In this document: positions 57,601-64,000 of the stretch, in pieces
Layout of the letters: each line of letters starts with the position of its first letter
How positions within the stretch are numbered: the first letter of the stretch is position 1
DNA from: Symbiodinium microadriaticum
Lineage: Eukaryota; Sar; Dinophyceae; Suessiales; Symbiodiniaceae
Assembly (NCBI GenBank): GCA_001939145.1
Contig: LSRX01000589.1
Coordinates: 51,786 to 115,785 of the forward strand
Direction of reading: 5' to 3'
DNA length: 64,000 nt
Made by a program: the position numbers and the translations under genes
The notes under the pieces: model-generated
The model's database searches: none
What the model saw: the letters and a program-made list of their open reading frames with translations, nothing else
Told to the model about the DNA's origin: nothing

Positions 57601-59420
57601 CCTTTTGCGGATCCAGTCGCTCTGAGCGCCCAGGATGACCCAGGAGCTGCCTGGTGTCCAGCCTCCCGTCGCGCAGGCCGCCGCTGCAGCGCTGCGGCTC
57701 GCTGCTAAGTGCTTCCAGCAAAGGCGTGCGAACATCCCTCTAATCCAAATCTGAAATTTCCGTTCTGAGCGACCCCTCGCTAAGGCCCATGACGTCGGTG
57801 CCGGCTCCGCCTCTGCCTGGAATGGCAGGCCGACGGCCTGGAATGCCCTGCGTGCGACCCGAGTGTCGGAGCCCGAACCGCCGGAAGGCGCATTGCGGCC
57901 GCCGATGCACGGCGTGGCGCCGTGCATGGCTCCTTTCGTGGCACCGGCCGGCTTGGCTTCTTCAAACCAAAATCCCGTCCTCTGCAGTGTGCACTTGAAG
58001 ATGATCAGATGTTTACGTTTGCATGGAAAGTCCGAAGCTCCAATCTGACACTGGAACAAAGATCCGTTTCAGCAGCCTTTGCCATGCTCCGATCTTCCGA
58101 GGGCTCTTTCTGACCCGTCGAAAAGATTTGCAGTTGAGAGAATCGATTGTGGGATGCAGCTGCATATAGGTAGATCGATCCGTTTGCCCGAAACACCAGG
58201 CAGGGGTGGCTATGCCGGCAGTGTGGCAGACCTAGTCTTCGACTGTCTTGGGGTGGTTTCGCCCTCTCGTCCAGTGGTGTCAGATGTCTTGTATAAGGCC
58301 CATGCTACACGGCTACCAGAAGCAGGCGCGAGCTGCTGGGGCAGAGTTCCGCAGTTCCCTAGCAAGGCCAAGTAGTCTACAATCTACTTGGATATTGAAC
58401 GCTTCCCGAGCCTCCCGACTTTCCCAGGCCCAAGAAGCGGTTTCTCCTTCGCAGCAGGTCCTGGCTGGACTGCAGCACACCGGCGTGCAGACGCCGATCC
58501 CTGAAAGCAAACGCCCTGCCTGTGCCGTGCATGCCGGCATTGAATGTGTAGTGTAGTCGAAAACATCGGTGGGGAATCGAGGGCTTTTTGGTGAAACGAG
58601 CGGAGGAAGATGGTTCGTAAGGGTTGGTCTTGTGCCCGAGGCCGGAGACGGTCCCGGTGGGCGTCCTGGCGTCCATGTTGGCTGGGGGCTCGTGGGTTCT
58701 AAACGGGTTCTTTCACTCCTGGCATCCAGCTTCGAGTTGCTGAAAGCTGGGAGTTGGAACTGGCTTGTCTTGGTTGCGAGGCCGGCGTCAGTCAGGCTCA
58801 GGGCGGTAGGCTCGTGAGGCCGGGAAGCACTTCGCTTCTTCCTGCGAGCCGCATAGCCTGTCAACGGCGCGCAAGAGCGGAAATCTTGCAGCCAGCTGGC
58901 ATCTGCGTTTGCCCCGAAGGTACAAGCCGCTAGATCCTGCAGCGAGCTGAGCCACACACCGGCATGCGGCATCAAGGCCATTGCGCTGCACTCCACCGTT
59001 CCCGAGGCCATGACTCCGCAGGCCTTGCCAGCGATGGAGGCAGGGAGGGGTTTGGGCGGGTGGGAGAAGAGAGGGGTCTCCTTGCTGCAACAGCCGAAGG
59101 TTCCCACACCGCAGCTGCTGGCCAAAGTGGAGGAATTCTACGAGGACCTGCAGGACGAGGCGGGCGCTCAGATTCGGAGAGACCTCTGCAGTGGAGTGCG
59201 CGTGTCGCGACCGCGGATTCCTGTGTATTTTTGCAGCCCTGAGGTTGTACAGGGACTTCTGACACTTCCCCACACTTGAAGCACCTCTCAGCTGTGCAGA
59301 AGACATATGCAGAGGACCGTCGTTCCAGCAGTTCCTCGAGCTCCTCTCGGTCTCGGTCACGCGAGTCGGGGCCTCAGAAAGCTGCCCCTCCCCCTTGCCG
59401 CAACGCCGCAAAAAAAAAAA
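53825..59420 (+). CDS. CHERP-like splicing factor (SURP, CID, RS-rich), multi-exon
   Basis: CHERP is a U2-snRNP-associated nuclear protein with a SURP then a CID domain. The SURP spans exons 53825-53908 (IEIMADHIAR), 53971 to about 54027 (NGSDFETTVKQKNASNPQ) and 54095 to about 54150 (FSFLYSGEGAEYYQQVVA). Coding sequence then enters an assembly gap (54345-54623). After 54747 (VELAAWFSVLRASW) and 54967 (VERQLHGVLASLE), the CID begins at 55073 (SRDAIKSGRLWIECNSARDL) and continues from 55277 (SLLQSLLHTAFWRLHVLYLV HDLLQTEA) and 55400-55500 (IPFLLRERMLMLLW), with an apparent frameshift near 55390. An exon ends at 55737. A Pro-rich region follows near 57785-57975. YKPLDP (about 58915) and PTPQLLAKVEEFYEDLQDE (59094-59159, GC donor) match conserved CHERP C-terminal motifs. 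A Ser/Arg run lies near 59325-59370. The first exon and exact 3' end were not found. Confidence 0.62.
54345..54623. other. Assembly gap (N run)
   Basis: 279 unknown bases interrupt the CHERP-like gene just after coding sequence. A (TA)n tract (54635-54668) borders the gap, suggesting that the assembler failed on simple sequence. Confidence 0.99.
56100..56296 (+). repeat. 98-bp direct duplicate around a single N (assembly join)
   Basis: Sequence 56100-56197 is repeated exactly at 56199-56296 with one N (56198) between. Identical copies separated by one unknown base are typical of overlapping contigs joined without merging. The true sequence probably has one copy. Confidence 0.9.
56270..57205 (+). 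CDS. Intronless coiled-coil plus SH3b-like protein with in-frame TGA
   Basis: ATG at 56270 opens a frame with a heptad-patterned coiled coil (about residues 10-75; LLEEKLTAALAEMEALRTET, then ENQVLQGELKEIRLRL), a Ser/Pro linker and a helical stretch. TGA occurs at 56783-56785 (codon 172), yet the same frame stays open to 57203-57205. After the TGA it reads VQVKATSVVHLRAEPSEESR and GVTFYRLQSGWAPLLRQKG, which fits a bacterial-type SH3 (SH3b) domain, then a Trp/Arg/Gly-rich tail. No splice signals are needed. It lies inside the span of the CHERP-like gene on the same strand. It is a nested, possibly retrocopied gene with a nonsense change or readthrough, or two adjacent short genes. Role unknown. 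Confidence 0.55.
57206..58960. other. Intronic/exonic mixture of the CHERP-like locus
   Basis: Several + pieces look coding but are not ordered with confidence: about 57634-57750 (MTQELPGVQPPVAQAAAAAL), 57785-57975 (SEPEPPEGALRPPMHGVAPC) and 58400-58555 (LSQAQEAVSPSQQVLAGLQ). A 270-codon minus-strand frame (58313-59125) overlaps them and the CHERP-like C-terminal exons, so I take it as a shadow. Confidence 0.4.
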
Positions 59421-59570
59421 AAAACCACGCCGGCGAGGCGGGAGCGAGAGTCGCGGCCCATGGGAGGCGGCCCAGGGCCGGGCGGAATTTTTTCGGGAGT
59501 GCGCGCGCGCCTGCTGCGAGCCTCCGAGGCTTCAGCACGATGAGTGCGGTGCCGCCCCCTGTCTGCTGAG

Positions 59571-60110
59571 CGCCGGCGGGCCCGGTCGTTTGCATCGCCT
59601 GCTGTTGCGATCCTTCTTCCGTGCGCTTGTCTGTTTTTGTTCTTGGCCTGTCTATGCCTTGAGGTTCGCCCGCTTCAGTGAGTCGCGGCCCAGACCGAGA
59701 CTCGTTAACGACGCGGGGCAAACAGGTTTCTCAGCCTACTGCAAAGACTGCACTTCATGGAGAAAGAAACCTGCTTGCCAGCGAGCAGCCCGTTCCGCCA
59801 TTCCTGCGGAGAAAAGAGCCGGCAGTGCTTAGCCTGTATCTGAGTCCGGCCTCCAGACAAACCGACACGAAAGAATCACCGACAGAAACAAACAAACAAA
59901 GGCATTTGCATGACTTTGGAGATCATTGAGCTTGTCAAGGTCTTCTTTCAGAACGGAGAAGGTTAAGCGTGGCTGCAAGTTGTGGTGGTAGATTGGGGGG
60001 CGTATCGAGTGTAATGGTGGGAGAGGGTTTAAAGAAAACTAAATAGACATCAACAAAAACTAAATAGGCATGACGGCATGAACAAAAACTAAATAGGCAT
60101 AAAATAAAAC
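59571..60110. other. Downstream sequence without a gene
   Basis: Nothing recognised. It probably holds the 3' UTR and flank of the CHERP-like gene, grading into purine-rich repeat. Confidence 0.5.
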
Positions 60111-60545
60111 CTGCGTGGGTATCCCGAAAGACTGACAGAAAGCCAGAAAGACAGAAACAGCAGAACGACAGAAAGACAGAAGGAAAACAAGACAGAAAGA
60201 AAGAAAGACAGAAAGAAAGAACGCATGAAAGAGAAAGAAAGAAAGAAACAAAGACAGAAAGACAGAAAGAAAGCAAGAAAGAAATAAGGAAGAAAGCAGG
60301 ACATAAAGAAAGAATGCGGAAAGAGAGAAAGAAAGAAAGCAAAAAAGAAAGAGGAAAGAGGAAAGCGAGACAGACAGAAAGAAAGAAAGAAAGACAGAAC
60401 GAACGAAGGAAACACAGAAGAAAGGGAAAAGGGAAATGAACAAAGACATAAAGCAAGAAAAAGAAAACGACAAAGAGAAAGAGAGAAATAAAGACAGACA
60501 TAAGGGAAGGACGTAACGAAGCAGGAAATAGACGTAAAAATAATC
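60110..60545. repeat. Purine-rich GAAA/GACA tract
   Basis: Imperfect (GAAA)n and (GACAGAAA)n units on +. The minus-strand Phe/Leu/Ser frames of 150-213 codons across it are artefacts of the polypyrimidine complement. Confidence 0.9.
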
Positions 60546-60726
60546 GCCAACTAGACACAATAGTGAACGGATGCAAGAAAAAAACAAACGCCAGCGGACA
60601 GCAAATAACTAGGACAAAACACGCAAGTACAACAAGAGAGAAGAAGGAACAGCGAAAGGAAGCGCAAGAATGAATAACAGAGAAGTCGACAGGGATATAA
60701 CAGCAACATCACCAGGAATAGTGCTA

Positions 60727-63700
60727 NTCTCTATCTCTATCTCTATCTCTATCTCTATCTCTATCTCTATCTCTATCTCTATCTCTATCTCTATCTCTAT
60801 CTCTATCTCTATCTCTATCTCTATCTCTATCTCTATCTCTATCTCTATCTCTATCTCTATCTCTATCTCTATCTCTATCTCTATCTCTATCTCTATCTCT
60901 ATCTCTATCTCTATCTCTATCTCTATCTCTATCTCTATCTCTATCTCTATCTCTATCTCTATCTCTATCTCTATCTCTATCTCTATCTCTATCTCTATCT
61001 CTATCTCTATCTCTATCTCTATCTCTATCTCTATCTCTATCTCTATCTCTATCTCTATCTCTATCTCTATCTCTATCTCTATCTCTATCTCTATCTCTAT
61101 CTCTATCTCTATCTCTATCTCTATCTCTATCTCTATCTCTATCTCTATCTCTATCTCTATCTCTATCTCTATCTCTATCTCTATCTCTATCTCTATCTCT
61201 ATCTCTATCTCTATCTCTATCTCTATCTCTATCTCTATCTCTATCTCTATCTCTATCTCTATCTCTATCTCTATCTCTATCTCTATCTCTATCTCTATCT
61301 CTATCTCTATCTCTATCTCTATCTCTATCTCTATCTCTATCTCTATCTCTATCTCTATCTCTATCTCTATCTCTATCTCTATCTCTATCTCTATCTCTAT
61401 CTCTATCTCTATCTCTATCTCTATCTCTATCTCTATCTCTATCTCTATCTCTATCTCTATCTCTATCTCTATCTCTATCTCTATCTCTATCTCTATCTCT
61501 ATCTCTATCTCTATCTCTATCTCTATCTCTATCTCTATCTCTATCTCTATCTCTATCTCTATCTCTATCTCTATCTCTATCTCTATCTCTATCTCTATCT
61601 CTATCTCTATCTCTATCTCTATCTCTATCTCTATCTCTATCTCTATCTCTATCTCTATCTCTATCTCTATCTCTATCTCTATCTCTATCTCTATCTCTAT
61701 CTCTATCTCTATCTCTATCTCTATCTCTATCTCTATCTCTATCTCTATCTCTATCTCTATCTCTATCTCTATCTCTATCTCTATCTCTATCTCTATCTCT
61801 ATCTCTATCTCTATCTCTATCTCTATCTCTATCTCTATCTCTATCTCTATCTCTATCTCTATCTCTATCTCTATCTCTATCTCTATCTCTATCTCTATCT
61901 CTATCTCTATCTCTATCTCTATCTCTATCTCTATCTCTATCTCTATCTCTATCTCTATCTCTATCTCTATCTCTATCTCTATCTCTATCTCTATCTCTAT
62001 CTCTATCTCTATCTCTATCTCTATCTCTATCTCTATCTCTATCTCTATCTCTATCTCTATCTCTATCTCTATCTCTATCTCTATCTCTATCTCTATCTCT
62101 ATCTCTATCTCTATCTCTATCTCTATCTCTATCTCTATCTCTATCTCTATCTCTATCTCTATCTCTATCTCTATCTCTATCTCTATCTCTATCTCTATCT
62201 CTATCTCTATCTCTATCTCTATCTCTATCTCTATCTCTATCTCTATCTCTATCTCTATCTCTATCTCTATCTCTATCTCTATCTCTATCTCTATCTCTAT
62301 CTCTATCTCTATCTCTATCTCTATCTCTATCTCTATCTCTATCTCTATCTCTATCTCTATCTCTATCTCTATCTCTATCTCTATCTCTATCTCTATCTCT
62401 ATCTCTATCTCTATCTCTATCTCTATCTCTATCTCTATCTCTATCTCTATCTCTATCTCTATCTCTATCTCTATCTCTATCTCTATCTCTATCTCTATCT
62501 CTATCTCTATCTCTATCTCTATCTCTATCTCTATCTCTATCTCTATCTCTATCTCTATCTCTATCTCTATCTCTATCTCTATCTCTATCTCTATCTCTAT
62601 CTCTATCTCTATCTCTATCTCTATCTCTATCTCTATCTCTATCTCTATCTCTATCTCTATCTCTATCTCTATCTCTATCTCTATCTCTATCTCTATCTCT
62701 ATCTCTATCTCTATCTCTATCTCTATCTCTATCTCTATCTCTATCTCTATCTCTATCTCTATCTCTATCTCTATCTCTATCTCTATCTCTATCTCTATCT
62801 CTATCTCTATCTCTATCTCTATCTCTATCTCTATCTCTATCTCTATCTCTATCTCTATCTCTATCTCTATCTCTATCTCTATCTCTATCTCTATCTCTAT
62901 CTCTATCTCTATCTCTATCTCTATCTCTATCTCTATCTCTATCTCTATCTCTATCTCTATCTCTATCTCTATCTCTATCTCTATCTCTATCTCTATCTCT
63001 ATCTCTATCTCTATCTCTATCTCTATCTCTATCTCTATCTCTATCTCTATCTCTATCTCTATCTCTATCTCTATCTCTATCTCTATCTCTATCTCTATCT
63101 CTATCTCTATCTCTATCTCTATCTCTATCTCTATCTCTATCTCTATCTCTATCTCTATCTCTATCTCTATCTCTATCTCTATCTCTATCTCTATCTCTAT
63201 CTCTATCTCTATCTCTATCTCTATCTCTATCTCTATCTCTATCTCTATCTCTATCTCTATCTCTATCTCTATCTCTATCTCTATCTCTATCTCTATCTCT
63301 ATCTCTATCTCTATCTCTATCTCTATCTCTATCTCTATCTCTATCTCTATCTCTATCTCTATCTCTATCTCTATCTCTATCTCTATCTCTATCTCTATCT
63401 CTATCTCTATCTCTATCTCTATCTCTATCTCTATCTCTATCTCTATCTCTATCTCTATCTCTATCTCTATCTCTATCTCTATCTCTATCTCTATCTCTAT
63501 CTCTATCTCTATCTCTATCTCTATCTCTATCTCTATCTCTATCTCTATCTCTATCTCTATCTCTATCTCTATCTCTATCTCTATCTCTATCTCTATCTCT
63601 ATCTCTATCTCTATCTCTATCTCTATCTCTATCTCTATCTCTATCTCTATCTCTATCTCTATCTCTATCTCTATCTCTATCTCTATCTCTATCTCTATCT

Positions 63701-63870
63701 CTATCTCTATCTCTATCTCTACCTCTACCTCTACCTCTACCTCTACCTCTACCTCTACCTCTACCTCTACCTCTACCTCTATCTCTATCTCTATCTCTAT
63801 CTCTATCTCTATCTCTCTATCTCTCTATCTCTCTATCTCTCTATCTCCATCTCTCTCTCTCTCTTTCTCT
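60727..63870. repeat. ~3.1 kb TATCTC hexanucleotide array
   Basis: From 60727 to 63720 the unit TATCTC repeats without a visible change, about 499 copies. Bases 63721-63780 are exactly ten TACCTC units, then TATCTC resumes and breaks into TATCTCTC units. The array begins next to an N (60726), so its true length is uncertain. Confidence 0.98.
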
Positions 63871-63923
63871 GTACCTGTCTCTTTCTCTGTCTCTATCTCT
63901 ATCTGTAGATCACTATCACTCAC

Positions 63924-63974
<51 letters not shown>

Positions 63975-64000
63975 ATCCATCTACTCTCTCTCTCTATCCA
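63871..64000. repeat. CT-rich microsatellite at the window end
   Basis: Degenerate (CT)n with TATC, TTTC and CACT interruptions, continuing the hexanucleotide array to the window edge. Confidence 0.9.

Noticed and set aside
58313-59125. 270-codon minus-strand frame
   Set aside because: It overlaps the + strand exon with PTPQLLAKVEEFYEDL, which matches a conserved CHERP motif, so the minus frame is taken as a shadow.
59935-60587. Phe/Leu/Ser-rich frames resembling multi-pass membrane proteins on the minus strand
   Set aside because: Translation of the polypyrimidine complement of a GAAA/GACA tract.

Overview
This window looks like nuclear DNA of a dinoflagellate; I cannot fix the genus. The grounds are: genes built from short exons; introns that mix GT, GC and GA donors, usually with AG|G at the acceptor; every gene I can support lying on the + strand; scattered interstitial CCCTAAA (TTTAGGG-type) tracts; and very abundant microsatellites. 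There is no bacterial operon structure, and no phage, CRISPR, tRNA or rRNA signal that I can see. Most of the listed open frames longer than 60 codons are shadows, so the gene models rest on protein motifs carried across plausible splice junctions.

Left third (1-25 kb). After about 2.9 kb of simple repeats and non-coding sequence comes a Ulp1/SENP-type (C48) SUMO-protease gene (2974-6756). It is followed by a gene with four SAP-like repeats (6882-8768), an unidentified multi-exon gene (10534-12150), and a gene fusing a calmodulin-binding IQ motif to a GNAT acetyltransferase fold (16621-17941). From 20 to 24.3 kb there are unidentified exons. Between the genes lie an ACGAG inverted repeat, trinucleotide arrays and an alternating 37-bp tandem repeat.

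Middle (25-34 kb). This part is gene-poor. It holds a 230-bp direct duplication, small hairpin elements, a perfect 3 x 393-bp tandem array downstream of a short coding exon, and telomere-like minisatellite.

Right half (34.6-64 kb). It is gene-dense and all on +. In order: a Ras-superfamily GTPase with an unusual G4 box (34668-36780); an unidentified gene that carries an inverted copy of its own second exon (36913-38133); a COPI-associated/Tvp15-like Golgi membrane protein (39355-40697); a Met/Gln/Gly/Lys- and Cys-rich protein split into about twenty small exons (41282-45924); an S1-like protein (49048-50809); and a CHERP-like splicing factor with SURP and CID domains and an RS-rich tail (53825-59420). 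An uninterrupted coiled-coil plus SH3b-like frame with one in-frame TGA sits inside the CHERP-like locus. The window ends in purine-rich sequence and about 3 kb of pure TATCTC hexanucleotide repeat.

The recognisable genes do not form one pathway. They are housekeeping functions: SUMO removal, vesicle traffic, GTPase signalling, RNA processing and acetylation. Exon coordinates come from reading splice signals by eye and carry errors of a few bases. Assembly defects are visible at 54345-54623, 56198 and 60726.
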